Of a stretch of DNA of 45,168 nucleotides, positions 15,948 to 25,500 are shown one piece after another (position 1 is the stretch's first letter; every line of letters starts with the position of its first letter). The stretch comes from an uncultured beta proteobacterium (GTDB lineage Bacteria; Pseudomonadota; Gammaproteobacteria; Burkholderiales; Burkholderiaceae_C), in NCBI GenBank assembly GCA_903876715.1, contig CAIRBF010000243.1, positions 1-45,168 of the forward strand, in the 5' to 3' direction. Made by a program: the position numbers and the translations under genes. Below the pieces are notes generated by a model, which searched no databases, was not told the origin of the DNA, and was given only the letters and a program-made list of their open reading frames with translations.

Positions 15948-17897
15948 TCAACCCGCAAGAACACCCCAAGACGGTGATGCGCTGGGAGTGCCCTCATCAG
16001 CGGGCTGGTACTCCGGCACGAGGCGGCGCACCAGGTGCAGCAACTGGGGGCGGGCGGCCGTGTCGCAGGCGTCGCGCAGGGTGTCCAGCATCTCGTCGAG
16101 CGAGGCTGGATCCATGTGCCGTTCCCGTGCGCACAAGATGCGCGGGTGACCGCTGGGAACGACGTCGTCGCCGATCAGGAGCTCTTCGTAGAGCTTTTCG
16201 CCCGGCCGCAGTCCGACGGCCTGGATCTGGATATCACCGTCCGGCTGGCTTGGTGTTCTCTCGGTCAGGCCGGAAAGCCGGATCATCGACCGCGCCAAGT
16301 CCACGATACGAACGGGCTGCCCCATATCGAGCACGAAGACCTCGCCGCCGCGTGCCAGCGCGCCAGCCTGGATGACCAGCTGCGCAGCCTCCGGGATGAG
16401 CATGAAATAGCGGGTGACCTCGGGATGCGTGATGGTAACGGGCCCGCCCGCGCGGATCTGGCGTCGGAACAGCGGCACCACCGAGCCCGAGGAGCCCAGC
16501 ACATTGCCGAAGCGCACCATGGCATAGACCGTGCCGCGCGTCCGCAGCGCGGCGGCCTGGAACACGAGTTCGGCAATGCGCTTGGAAGCCCCCATCAGGC
16601 TGGTTGGCCTGACGGCCTTGTCGGTGGAGACCAGCACACAGGTGCGCACGCCCGCGTGCTCGCACGCCCGGGCGACGGCCCAGGTGCCGAAGACGTTGTT
16701 GCGCACGCCCTCAAGCATGTTGTCTTCCACCAGCGGGACATGCTTGTAGGCTGCGGCGTGATAGACCGTATCCACCCGTTCGGCCAGCATTTCCCGGCTC
16801 AGCATGTCGAAGTCGAGCGTCGATCCGAGCAGCGCCCGGCGCGCAGTCTGCGGTGCCAGACGCGCCATTTCCTGGTCGATCTCATACAAAGCGAATTCCG
16901 AGTGTTCCAGCAGGATCAGGCGTGCCGGCTGTTGGGAGGCAATCTGACGGCACAACTCGCTGCCGATCGAGCCGCCTGCGCCGGTGACGAGCACGACACG
17001 CCCTTGGATGCAACGTGAGAACAACGACGGATCGGGTGGCACGGGGTCGCGGCCCAGCAGGTCTTCCACCTCCACTTCGCGGATCTCGTTGACAGGCGCC
17101 TGACCCTCGACGATCTCGGCCAAGCTGGCCAAGGTCTTGATGGGCAAGCCGGCTTGCTCGATCCGGCCTATCAACTGCCGGCGAACCGCGGGCGTCGCGG
17201 AGGGGACAGCCACGAGGATCTGAGCTACCGTGTGTCTGGTGACAGCCTCGTCCAGCCGAACGAGCCCATAGACCGGCAGCCCTGCCACGGTGCGGTTCTC
17301 CCGCCCGCGGTCATCGTCCAGAAAGCAGACGGGCTTGTAGTCGCGACTGGACTGCATCGCCCGGACGAACTGCACCCCGGCATCGCCCGCGCCATAGATG
17401 GCGAGGTGGATGCGTGGCACCTCCTGCCGCTGATGGCTCATGCGCAGCAAAGCGCTGGCGCCCAGGCGCGAGGCAAAGAGGTAGGCTGATGCAACGAACC
17501 AGAAGATGAGGACGCTGGTGGCCGGCAGCGTCCAGCGGTTGAGCAAGCGCAGCCCGCCGTAGACCAGCGTCAATGCGACGAGCAATGCCATGCAGGCCCG
17601 GATGGCCGCCTTCAGGTCCCAATACCGGATGACGTTGTTGTAGACGCCCGAGACCGCGAAGATCGGCAGGGCCATCAGCGACAGTGCTGCTTGTTCCCAA
17701 GGCGATGTGGCCAAGGCCATGTCAATGGCGCCCAGGCGCAGCGTGACCGAGACGAACATGCAGACCGGCAGGCACAGGGCATCGGTCGAGATCATCACGG
17801 CGACCTTGCCGCCGGGGGGAAGGCGGCCCAGGAACGCGCTGAGGCGGGTCAGGAAGCGTGTTGTGCCCAGGCTGGTGATCTTGCTTGGTGAACCCAT
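15948..17897 (-). CDS. pglF: Membrane-bound UDP-sugar 4,6-dehydratase, PglF/WbpM/CapD type
   Basis: About 649 residues: four N-terminal membrane helices, a first Rossmann domain (YGAGDAGVQFVRAM) and a C-terminal SDR dehydratase domain with GAGGSIGSELCRQI for NAD and STDKAVRPTSLMGASKR, the modified catalytic motif with Met in place of Tyr. It removes water from UDP-GlcNAc to give the 4-keto-6-deoxy sugar, the first step to bacillosamine, FucNAc or QuiNAc. The ATG at 17897 is chosen; the frame continues to a GTG at 17939, and neither has a good ribosome binding site. It is the last gene of the island's first block, after the aminotransferase. Confidence 0.88.
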   Translation of the reverse strand: MGSPSKITSLGTTRFLTRLSAFLGRLPPGGKVAVMISTDALCLPVCMFVSVTLRLGAIDMALATSPWEQAALSLMALPIFAVSGVYNNVIRYWDLKAAIRACMALLVALTLVYGGLRLLNRWTLPATSVLIFWFVASAYLFASRLGASALLRMSHQRQEVPRIHLAIYGAGDAGVQFVRAMQSSRDYKPVCFLDDDRGRENRTVAGLPVYGLVRLDEAVTRHTVAQILVAVPSATPAVRRQLIGRIEQAGLPIKTLASLAEIVEGQAPVNEIREVEVEDLLGRDPVPPDPSLFSRCIQGRVVLVTGAGGSIGSELCRQIASQQPARLILLEHSEFALYEIDQEMARLAPQTARRALLGSTLDFDMLSREMLAERVDTVYHAAAYKHVPLVEDNMLEGVRNNVFGTWAVARACEHAGVRTCVLVSTDKAVRPTSLMGASKRIAELVFQAAALRTRGTVYAMVRFGNVLGSSGSVVPLFRRQIRAGGPVTITHPEVTRYFMLIPEAAQLVIQAGALARGGEVFVLDMGQPVRIVDLARSMIRLSGLTERTPSQPDGDIQIQAVGLRPGEKLYEELLIGDDVVPSGHPRILCARERHMDPASLDEMLDTLRDACDTAARPQLLHLVRRLVPEYQPADEGTPSASPSWGVLAG

Positions 17898-18034
17898 GGC
17901 AACAGATGTCTGGTCGCGATTGATGCCGAACCTCTTCACTGATGAACGATTTCTTGATCGGCTGAAGCCGCTGTTCTCGACCTGGCTTCCTTCGTGGTGG
18001 TGCCCAGACGCGGGGAAGCTCGCTCACTCATCAT

Positions 18035-19288
18035 TCAGACCGCTCCAGCCTGACTCATGACCTTGCAAATAGCTGCAATTGACTTGTCGATCTCGGCCGC
18101 GGCGAGCGTGGGATGCACGAGGCACATCAGGGAGGTCTCGCCCAGTGTTCGCGCGACAGGCAGGCGCTGCGCCGGACGCCAGCCGGTGCCGTCAAACGCC
18201 TTCTCCAGATAGACCTCTGAGCAAGACCCTTGGTAGCAAGGCACCCCCTCGGCGTTGATGGCTTCGACGATTCGGTCCCTGGTCCATTCCGGGGCGAGTC
18301 GATCGGGCCTGACGTAGGCGTAGAACCTGTAGTTGGCGTGCTGGCAGCCGTTCCTTGCCGCGCATGCGATGCCAGCGGCGGCACGTTCGCGGCAGCTCGA
18401 TTCGCAGCGGAAGTCAGGCACACGCAAAGCGCTGATGGACTTGCAGGCGGCGCTCAAGCGGGTGACGTTCTCCTGTCGGGCTGCCGACCACTCGGCCATA
18501 CGGCGCAGTTGAATGCGTCCGATGACCGCCTGGACCTCCAGCATGCGCCAATTGGTGCCGAAGCTCTCGTGCAGCCAGCGAAACCCTGGCGGGTGCTTTC
18601 TCTGGTACACGGCTTCATAGCTCTTGCCGTGATCTTTGTAGGCCCACATGGAACGCCACAAGTCCTCGTCGGCGGTGGTGACCATGCCACCTTCACCGCC
18701 GGTGGTCATGATCTTGTCCTGGCAGAAGCTCCACGCCCCCACGTGGCCGATGCTGCCCACGCAGCGGCCCTTGTAGCGGGCGCCATGAGCTTGGGCGCAA
18801 TCCTCGATGACTTTCAGCCCATGAGCAGTCGCCAGCGTCATGATCGGGTCCATGTCACAGGGCCAACCGGCGAGGTGCACGCAGATCACCGCCCGCGTTC
18901 GCGGCGTCAAGACGGCCCGAATGGTGTCTGCGGTGATGTTCCCGCTGTCAGCGTCCACCTCCGCGAACACGGGCACCGCCCCGGCATTCACCACGCAGGA
19001 CACGCTGGCCAGGAAAGTGCGCGGTGTCACCACAACCTCATCGCCCGGACCAATGTTCAGAGCTTTGAGGGCCACGTCCAGCGCGAGCGTCCCGTTGGAG
19101 AGTGCCACTGCGTGCGGCACACCCACCCACTGCGCGAACTCGCGCTCGAAGGCGCGGCACTCGGCGCCGGTCCAGTAGTTGACCTTGTTGGAGAGAACGA
19201 CGTCGCGGACGGCGTCAGCCTCTTCCGGGGTGAAACTGGGCCAGGGGGAGAATCGGGTGTTGAGCATGATGGCCTGCTGCTTCTTCAT
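18035..19288 (-). CDS. pglE: DegT/DnrJ/EryC1/StrS PLP aminotransferase, PglE-like
   Basis: A 417-residue sugar aminotransferase; the PLP lysine is in SFCQDKIMTTGGEGGM and the PLP pocket is formed by SNGTLALDVAL and EDCAQAHGARYKG. With the neighbouring dehydratase it would convert the 4-keto sugar to the 4-amino sugar using glutamate. An unusual Cys-rich stretch of about 25 residues (CESSCRERAAAG, ARNGCQH) sits before the YRFYAYVRP strand and could bind metal; I believe some relatives have a similar cluster. The start overlaps the acetyltransferase stop by four bases. Confidence 0.87.
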   Translation of the reverse strand: MKKQQAIMLNTRFSPWPSFTPEEADAVRDVVLSNKVNYWTGAECRAFEREFAQWVGVPHAVALSNGTLALDVALKALNIGPGDEVVVTPRTFLASVSCVVNAGAVPVFAEVDADSGNITADTIRAVLTPRTRAVICVHLAGWPCDMDPIMTLATAHGLKVIEDCAQAHGARYKGRCVGSIGHVGAWSFCQDKIMTTGGEGGMVTTADEDLWRSMWAYKDHGKSYEAVYQRKHPPGFRWLHESFGTNWRMLEVQAVIGRIQLRRMAEWSAARQENVTRLSAACKSISALRVPDFRCESSCRERAAAGIACAARNGCQHANYRFYAYVRPDRLAPEWTRDRIVEAINAEGVPCYQGSCSEVYLEKAFDGTGWRPAQRLPVARTLGETSLMCLVHPTLAAAEIDKSIAAICKVMSQAGAV

Positions 19289-19932
19289 TTACTCAGCGGT
19301 CTTGCCGGATTGCCCGCGACGGTGGCCCCTGGAGGCACGTTCCGCGTCACTACCGCGCCCATACCTACGACCGCATCGCGGCCGATCACCAGTGGCTGTC
19401 CTGGCTGACCTTGCTTGATGACGGCGCCCGCACCGATATAGGCGTGATCGTCGATGACGACGTTGCCGTTGCACTTGACCCCTGGGGCGAAGGTCACAAA
19501 GTCGCCGATCACGCAATCGTGCTCGACGTAGCTGTACAGGTTGGCGTGAAAGTGGCGGCCGATGCGGATATTGCTGGTCAGCGTCACGAACGGGCAGAGG
19601 ATGGAGCCTTCGCCGATCTGAACCTCGTCCAGTTGCACCACGTTGGCTGCGCGAATATCGAAAAAGACCACGCCATCAGCGGCGCACCGGGCTACCAGCG
19701 CTTCCCGGACGCGCCCATGGGCAATAGCGATATTGATATATCGACGTTTGGCGGGCAGTCCAAGCCATTCTGAATAGGTCAGTATCGAGTGCCCATTGCA
19801 TTGCGATGCCTTTGGGTTGTCGTCTACAAATACGAGGTTGTGGGGCTCGTCGCTGTCAGCCCACTGCCGTCGAGCAAGTGGCATCACGCCCCGACCGCAT
19901 CCGCTGGCACCGAAGATGGCAACCTGATTCAT
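19285..19932 (-). CDS. pglD: PglD/NeuD-family sugar O/N-acetyltransferase
   Basis: A 215-residue protein with an N-terminal nucleotide-sugar binding Rossmann part (VAIFGASGCGRGV, VFVDDNP) and a C-terminal left-handed beta-helix of hexapeptide repeats (IGEGSILCPFVTLTSNIRIG). The catalytic His lies in YVEHDCVIGDF. It would N-acetylate the 4-amino sugar made by the aminotransferase. ATGA overlaps bind it to genes on both sides. Confidence 0.87.
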   Translation of the reverse strand: MNQVAIFGASGCGRGVMPLARRQWADSDEPHNLVFVDDNPKASQCNGHSILTYSEWLGLPAKRRYINIAIAHGRVREALVARCAADGVVFFDIRAANVVQLDEVQIGEGSILCPFVTLTSNIRIGRHFHANLYSYVEHDCVIGDFVTFAPGVKCNGNVVIDDHAYIGAGAVIKQGQPGQPLVIGRDAVVGMGAVVTRNVPPGATVAGNPARPLSK

Positions 19933-20540
19933 CCCTGTTCAAGACCCGTAGGGCTGCCTTTGAATTTTGATACGGTAGCCTCGCCGGCTGCACTGATCCC
20001 GTCTCGCGTCATGACCTTCTTGACAGAGAGCCAGAGGATCTTGAGATCAAGCCACAGACTCCAGTGGTCGACATACCATACGTCAAGCTTGAACTTTTCT
20101 TCCCAACTGATGGCATTGCGGCCATTCACCTGCGCCCAGCCGGTGATGCCAGGACGCACTTCGTGACGTCGTGCTTGCTCTGCTGTGTACAAGGGCAGAT
20201 ATTCCATCAGCAGCGGACGAGGTCCGACGAGGCTCATCTCTCCCTTGAGTACATTCCATAACTCGGGCAGTTCGTCGATGCTGGAAGCGCGTAGACTGAG
20301 TCCGAATGGCGTGAGACGTAAGGCGTCCGGTAAAAATTTCCCATCTTGTCCCCGCTCATCTGTCATGGTGCGGAACTTGAATATACGAAAGGCATGGCCA
20401 TGCAAGCCGGGTCTGACTTGGTTGAAAATTACAGGCCTACCGAGCTTCAGTCGAACAAGCAGCGCGACAGTGACAAGAAAAGGTAACAGGCACATCAGCG
20501 CCAAAGCAGAAGCGAAAATATCGAACAGACGTTTCAGCAT
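19929..20540 (-). CDS. pglC: PglC-type phosphoglycosyl transferase (initiating sugar transferase)
   Basis: A 203-residue small-form bacterial sugar transferase: one N-terminal re-entrant membrane helix (KRLFDIFASALALMCLLPFL), FNQVRPGLHG, KFRTMTDER, and the Asp-Glu dyad in SIDELPELWNVLKGEMS, then SLVGPRPLL. It transfers the phospho-sugar from UDP to undecaprenyl phosphate and so starts repeat-unit assembly. The ATG at 20540 shares a base with the previous stop (TGATG); a GTG one codon earlier is the alternative. The small size, without extra N-terminal helices, is typical of PglC. Confidence 0.88.
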   Translation of the reverse strand: MLKRLFDIFASALALMCLLPFLVTVALLVRLKLGRPVIFNQVRPGLHGHAFRIFKFRTMTDERGQDGKFLPDALRLTPFGLSLRASSIDELPELWNVLKGEMSLVGPRPLLMEYLPLYTAEQARRHEVRPGITGWAQVNGRNAISWEEKFKLDVWYVDHWSLWLDLKILWLSVKKVMTRDGISAAGEATVSKFKGSPTGLEQG

Positions 20541-21667
20541 CACAGGGCAAGAGTAGAGGCTATTTTCGAATTGACGGCTTTGACGTCGAAGCGATTCACC
20601 GCCATGACGCGCGATCTCTCGGCCATTCGAGCGCGCTCTGTTGTGCAGATCTCAGCCATCCGAAGCATGGCCTTCACGAGCGAGCCGGTGTCTGCAGGGC
20701 AAACAAGCAGGCCGTTGTCCCCATCGGTCACTGTTTCGCGGCAACCCGGTGTATCGGTGGTGATCACTGGTCGACCTACGGCCATGGCCTCCAGAACGGA
20801 GCGTGGCGTGCCTTCGCGGTAGGAGGGCAACACGTATACATGGCAGGAAGCCAGGTGAGGACGAACATCTGCAACGGGCCCGTGATAGATGACGTCACCC
20901 CTGGATATCGATGATTCCAGTTCGTTGCGGCGCAGCGCTGACGGATGGTCTTCTTGGGGGCCGACAAGATGAAAGTTCAAATCGGGCCGGGAAGCGCGCA
21001 CCGTCGAAGCCGCCTGCAGGTACTCACGTATCCCCTTGTTCACCAGCAAGCGGGCAATCATCAGGAAATTGAGTGGTTCCGCAGGCATGGGCGCAAGAGC
21101 GTAGCGCTCCAGATTGATTCCCGATCCGGCCGTGCGTACAACAAGCTGTGTCGGTCGCAGCAGTCCAGCCTGGCGGAATTCATATTCGTCATCTGGATTC
21201 TGGAAGAATACCGTGTCGGTACATGACATTGATATTCGGTACAGCATTCGCGCCAACAGTTGCATCAGACGCTGCGCCAAAGTGGCGGGGGTAGAGAATG
21301 CAAATCCAAGTCCCGTGATCATCGCCGCACGCCGTGGTACACCAACCCATCTTGCAGCCAGCATGGCGTACACAACCGGCTTGATCGTGTAGGCGATGAC
21401 GACGTCCGGTTTCTCACTGCGTGTCAGGCGAAACAGCTGCAGCAGTAGGCGTAAATCTTCTATAGGATTAAATCCTGTGCGCTGCATACCGATGACCAGA
21501 CGCCGTACACCCCAGGACGCCAATTGACTGTCTACCGCAGGCGCATTACCCGGAGCAAGCGCAATCACCTCATGTCCTCGCGCAATGAAGTAGCGAATAA
21601 GATCACCTCTGAAATTCACAAGGGATTCAGCAAGACTGGCCACGATCATCACTCTGGCCATACTCAT
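20540..21667 (-). CDS. Glycosyltransferase, GT4 family (PglA/CapM-like)
   Basis: A 375-residue GT-B enzyme. The N-terminal half opens VMIVASLAESLVNFRGDLI with a DVVIAYTIKPVVYAM strand, as in PglA-like enzymes. The C-terminal nucleotide-binding half has LMIARLLVNKGIREYL, a HVYVLPSYREGTPRSVLEAM motif carrying the EX7E-type pair, and GDNGLLV. It probably adds the second sugar to the lipid-linked residue made by the PglC-like enzyme. An ATG two codons in (21661) is also possible. This stretch is visibly more AT-rich than the catabolic operons. Confidence 0.86.
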   Translation of the reverse strand: MSMARVMIVASLAESLVNFRGDLIRYFIARGHEVIALAPGNAPAVDSQLASWGVRRLVIGMQRTGFNPIEDLRLLLQLFRLTRSEKPDVVIAYTIKPVVYAMLAARWVGVPRRAAMITGLGFAFSTPATLAQRLMQLLARMLYRISMSCTDTVFFQNPDDEYEFRQAGLLRPTQLVVRTAGSGINLERYALAPMPAEPLNFLMIARLLVNKGIREYLQAASTVRASRPDLNFHLVGPQEDHPSALRRNELESSISRGDVIYHGPVADVRPHLASCHVYVLPSYREGTPRSVLEAMAVGRPVITTDTPGCRETVTDGDNGLLVCPADTGSLVKAMLRMAEICTTERARMAERSRVMAVNRFDVKAVNSKIASTLAL

Positions 21668-21764
21668 CTTCCTCGCCAGAATGTCAGAAGATAATCATCC
21701 GATCGCTGTGAAAGCACCCGAGACCTGAGGATCATATAGGCTTGATACCATGGAACTACCTCTG

Positions 21765-23717
21765 TCATGACAGACTTTGCTCCGCATGCCATGCTTGATA
21801 CATAAGCACACACCAAATCTGATGCTGAAGGTTCCATCGTCCAGATTGATGATGCCTCCATGCCTGTTGTACCAAGGCGGTTTCAAACATACCCGTTCTT
21901 TGCAGTGCGGCGGGCGACAGGAGAGACTCCGCCCACTCACGAAGGTCGCTGCGCAACCACTGGTCAATGGGTACACCAAAACCCACCTTCGGCCTATCGA
22001 TCAGTGGTTTCGGGACGTGGCGGTACAACACTTGGCGTACCAGCCACTTGGTAACACCGTCGCGCAGCTTGAAGCGCAGCGGTAGTGACGCCGCAAACTC
22101 GTACAGCCGGTGGTCCAGGAAGGGCACGCGGGTCTCCAGGCTGGTGGCCATAGCCGCTCTGTCCACCTTCACGAGGATGTCGTCGGGTAGGTAGCCCAGC
22201 GCGTCTTGCACCATCATTCGCTCGGTGAAGTCGAGGTCCTGGAGCCCGAGCGCCACCCAGTCCAGATGTTGCAGTCTGTGCTGACTGCCAGGCACTACCT
22301 TCTCGGGTTCGGGCCATTGACTGGTGAAACTCGCGTACAACTCGTCGTCCGATCGCGCAGGCAGAGCGCGGGCGATCTTTGCGATCTTGTCGCCGGCATC
22401 AGCAAAGCGCGCACTCGCAGGCATCCAGCGGCCTGCTCTGGCGAACAGGCGATTCCACGCGGAGGGCGATAGCGACTCCAGCAGGGAGGAAAGGACCTGC
22501 CGAAAGGGTCGAGGTACCGCGGCGATACGCCTGCGCAGCCCTGGTCCAAAGAGGTAGCGGTTGTAGCCGCCGAAGGTTTCATCGCCGGCATCGCCAGATA
22601 GCGCGACGGTCACGTGCTGACGCGCCATGCAAGCAACCAGATGCGTTGGAATCTGAGACGAGTCGGCGAAGGGCTCGCAGTACATGGTCGGCAGCCGTGG
22701 AATCACCGCAAGTGCGTCCGCAGGTGTCACGTACAGTTCGGTGTGGTCTGTGCCTAAACGGGCGGCGACTGCCCTTGCCGCATCTGCCTCGTTGTAGGCT
22801 GCTTCGCGAAAGCCGATCGAAAAAGTCCGCACTGGACGTGACGACTGAGCCTGCATCAAGGCGACGACGGTAGAAGAATCGATTCCGCCCGACAGGAAGG
22901 CACCAAGCGGGACGTCGGCCACCATCTGCTGGCGCACTGCATCGCCGAGCAGGACTTCGAAGCGGCCGATAGCCTCCTCGTCGCTGCCCACGAATGGATT
23001 GGCCTTGCCCCGTGCCCAAGCCTCGGTCGTGCGCCAGTAGGCCTGTGGCTCGCCTGGCCGGGTGGGGCTCGCAAACTCAAGCCAATGGCCGGGCATCAGC
23101 TTGTGCACATCGTCGAACACCGTCATCGGTGCCGGGATGTTGTTCTGCCACATCATCGCGGCCGCCGCATCGCGCGACAGTCGGCGTGCAAGCAGACCAC
23201 TGCGCACCAGCGCCTTCATCTCCGAGGCAAACACCAGGCCCCGCGGGGTGACAGACCAGTACAGCGGTTTTTCGCCGAAGCGGTCGCGAGCCAATACCAG
23301 TTTGCGTGATCCGACATCCCAAAGCGCGAAGGCGAACATGCCTACGCTCTGGTTCAGCGCTTTGCCAAGGCCCCAGCATTCGATGGCTGCGAGCAGTGTC
23401 TCGGTGTCAGAGTGGCCGCGCCAAGGGACAGCCGGCCGCTCTTTCTCAAGGGCTTGGCGCAGTTCCCGGTGGTTGTAGATCTCGCCGTTGAAGACGATCA
23501 CGAAGCGCCTGCTTGCCGAGTGCATCGGCTGAGCACCAGAGGGTGACAAATCGACGATGGCCAGCCTCGCATGAGCAATCGCGACCCCGCTGACCGGGTC
23601 GTGCCAAACCGCCTGCGCATCGGGGCCGCGATGGTGCAGTGTGGCGATCATGGTGCTGGCCATGTCACCAGGCGAGGCAATCGAGGTTTCCGGCCAGAAG
23701 CCGGCGATTCCGCACAT
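21765..23717 (-). CDS. asnB: Asparagine synthase (glutamine-hydrolysing) of a polysaccharide cluster
   Basis: A 650-residue two-domain enzyme. Cys2 after the initiator Met is the glutaminase nucleophile (MCGIAGFW), with FNGEIYNHRELR in the same domain; the synthetase domain has the ATP-pyrophosphatase loop FLSGGIDSSTV and SGDAGDETFGGYNRYL. In surface-polysaccharide clusters such enzymes often amidate a uronic acid or amino-acid substituent rather than make asparagine for growth. It is the first gene of the six-gene minus-strand block, with 97 bases before the glycosyltransferase. Confidence 0.9.
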   Translation of the reverse strand: MCGIAGFWPETSIASPGDMASTMIATLHHRGPDAQAVWHDPVSGVAIAHARLAIVDLSPSGAQPMHSASRRFVIVFNGEIYNHRELRQALEKERPAVPWRGHSDTETLLAAIECWGLGKALNQSVGMFAFALWDVGSRKLVLARDRFGEKPLYWSVTPRGLVFASEMKALVRSGLLARRLSRDAAAAMMWQNNIPAPMTVFDDVHKLMPGHWLEFASPTRPGEPQAYWRTTEAWARGKANPFVGSDEEAIGRFEVLLGDAVRQQMVADVPLGAFLSGGIDSSTVVALMQAQSSRPVRTFSIGFREAAYNEADAARAVAARLGTDHTELYVTPADALAVIPRLPTMYCEPFADSSQIPTHLVACMARQHVTVALSGDAGDETFGGYNRYLFGPGLRRRIAAVPRPFRQVLSSLLESLSPSAWNRLFARAGRWMPASARFADAGDKIAKIARALPARSDDELYASFTSQWPEPEKVVPGSQHRLQHLDWVALGLQDLDFTERMMVQDALGYLPDDILVKVDRAAMATSLETRVPFLDHRLYEFAASLPLRFKLRDGVTKWLVRQVLYRHVPKPLIDRPKVGFGVPIDQWLRSDLREWAESLLSPAALQRTGMFETALVQQAWRHHQSGRWNLQHQIWCVLMYQAWHAEQSLS

Positions 23718-23835
23718 GGTTGGTCTTTGAGTCCTGGCGTCGGATCTGGAAGTGGGATTTTGTCAGCAAGTTAACCTTATGTCTTAAAAGCAAAAAAAAA
23801 CGTGACGACAAGTTTGATTTCAAACACGGTTCTGT
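23718..23835 (-). promoter_or_regulatory. AT-rich probable promoter region of the asnB block
   Basis: This is the only AT-rich patch upstream of asnB. On the minus strand it reads GTCACG followed by nine T, then TTTTAAG and ATAAGGTTAAC. A -35 such as TTGTCG (23811-23806) with a weak TTTAAG -10 is possible but not convincing. The 13-mer GTCACGTTTTTTT recurs upstream of the RgpF-like gene. Confidence 0.4.
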
Positions 23836-24249
23836 GCGGTAGACGCGGGGGACTGTCGCGGGGACAGATCGCGCAGCGCAGGGATGAACATCCCGCGTAG
23901 ACGCGCTCCAGGGCGCCACGGCGGGGAGCGGCGCCTTGGTCCTGGAGCGCCTACGCTGGCGGCCTCAGGGTTGCGGTTCACCGAATTTGGTGCGCAGTTC
24001 CTCGACGTTGTGGATCGCGCCGTGGGAGGCAATCGACCAGGGCTGATCGAGGCAATCCGTCGGCTGCGTGCAGGCGGGCGCGGGCATCTTTCACCGTCGA
24101 CGGTGTCCCGGGAACTCGTCTGCCTCCCGGCCGGACGCTGCCCTCGAGACCTCAGGGTCTGGCGCGTGCTGGCGTCGCCCAGGGGCCCGTCCGGGGCTCA
24201 CGCGCCCGCGCTCGTTGCCTCTCCGGGGCGTCCTGAGCCCGGCGGTTGT
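23836..24249. other. No supported gene; possible amidotransferase scrap
   Basis: About 410 bases. The only suggestive reading is a minus-strand frame ending at the TGA at 23967-23965: WSIASHGAIHNVEELRTKFG, faintly like the FNGEIYNxxELR segment of class II amidotransferases such as the neighbouring asparagine synthase. It has about 40 codons and could be chance. Confidence 0.3.
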
Positions 24250-25500
24250 TCAGTGCGAAGCGTGCAGGCGTTGGGCGCCTGCCGCGTAGCACATGCCCAG
24301 TGCGAACCAGAAGGCTGGCTGCCTGATCACCAGATGGAATGCGGAGAAGACCACGAGCGCTGCAAGCCCGCACAGTCCCCACCGATTGCCACGCTGTGCC
24401 ATGTCCCATCCGGCGCCCGCGAACAGCCACACCAGCACCGCCGTTCCTAGGGCGCCGGTCATCGTCCACCAGTCAAGAATGGTGCTGTGGGCTTCGTGCG
24501 CCCCCGGGTAGCCCGGCAGCAGAGCGTGCGCGGCGGGCCCCAGTCCAATGACCGGCGAGGTCATGCCGACCTCGAAGGCGCTCGACCACAGGTGCATTCG
24601 GTCCGATCCTTGTGCACCCGCATCGTAGAGCCGCCCGGCGCTTTCGGTCAGCAGAGGGCTCGCGGCCAGGGCGAACATGGCCAGAAGCACTGCGAACCCG
24701 GCTGCGCCAGCTGCCTTGCGGTCCTGTTGGGCAAAGGCGCTCCATCCAAGAGCATGGAGGAGGATCGCGAGGAGACAGAGGACGCCGAGGGCGAGCAGGC
24801 TCGCCTCGCTGCGGGTGGCCAGGGCCAATCCCGCCAGCCCTGGCATCACCGCGGCGACCATCCAGGGGCGGACTGTGGATCGCGCGGCTAGCGCGGCAGC
24901 GGCGCAGGCGGTGGCGACCAGACACAGTCCGAGCTGGTTGGGGTTTTCCGCGAGACCGGCGAACCGCTCCTGCCCGTACCACATCGACTTGGCCCAGGAC
25001 GCGTTCGCCACCAGCGAGATCGCCAGCAGCGCACCGTGCAAGCCAACGGTGACGGTCAGCACGGTCATCCCGAGGTGCTGGAGGCGGTGCCGGACCGCCA
25101 GTGTGGTCGTGGCTTCTGCGAACGCGCAGGCGAGCCAGAGCGCGAGCAGGTTGCGCATTGCCTGCTCGGGTGGGGCCGCCTTCACCGGCCCCACCACCCA
25201 GGGCGCCGCGACGGTCGAAACCGCTGCAGATGCCAGCACCGCAAGAAGAAGCGCACGGAAGGTCCTCACCCCGCCGCCGAAGTCCTCGCCGGCGGCGGGC
25301 GCGCGCGCTGTCGGGTCTATCCAGCGCAGCGCGATGCAGGCGAATGCGAGCACCTCGCCGATACCGACCGGCAGTCCCTGGACACGCAGCGTGGTTGCAC
25401 TCGACAGTGCGATCGCCGCTGTAATCGTAGCAATGGAGATGACGCGCAGACCTGCATGCCCGCTCGTCCCCCGCGTGCTGGCCGCGAGCGAATGCCTCAC
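24250..25500 (-). CDS. O-antigen ligase/polymerase-like (Wzy/WaaL) membrane protein
   Basis: A 416-residue polytopic protein with about ten to twelve membrane helices. A long periplasmic loop precedes SAFEVGMTSPVIGLGPAA and HEAHSTILDWWTMTG, the H-x6-D/W arrangement typical of O-antigen ligases and polymerases. The GTG at 25500 overlaps the stop of the Wzz-like gene (GTGA), so it is preferred to an upstream frame extension to 25602. It would join repeat units or transfer the polymer to an acceptor. Confidence 0.78.
   Translation of the reverse strand: MRHSLAASTRGTSGHAGLRVISIATITAAIALSSATTLRVQGLPVGIGEVLAFACIALRWIDPTARAPAAGEDFGGGVRTFRALLLAVLASAAVSTVAAPWVVGPVKAAPPEQAMRNLLALWLACAFAEATTTLAVRHRLQHLGMTVLTVTVGLHGALLAISLVANASWAKSMWYGQERFAGLAENPNQLGLCLVATACAAAALAARSTVRPWMVAAVMPGLAGLALATRSEASLLALGVLCLLAILLHALGWSAFAQQDRKAAGAAGFAVLLAMFALAASPLLTESAGRLYDAGAQGSDRMHLWSSAFEVGMTSPVIGLGPAAHALLPGYPGAHEAHSTILDWWTMTGALGTAVLVWLFAGAGWDMAQRGNRWGLCGLAALVVFSAFHLVIRQPAFWFALGMCYAAGAQRLHASH

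Noticed and set aside
18230-19408. Plus-strand frame of 392 codons
   Set aside because: Antisense to the PLP aminotransferase; Gly/His/Arg-rich, no recognisable domain.
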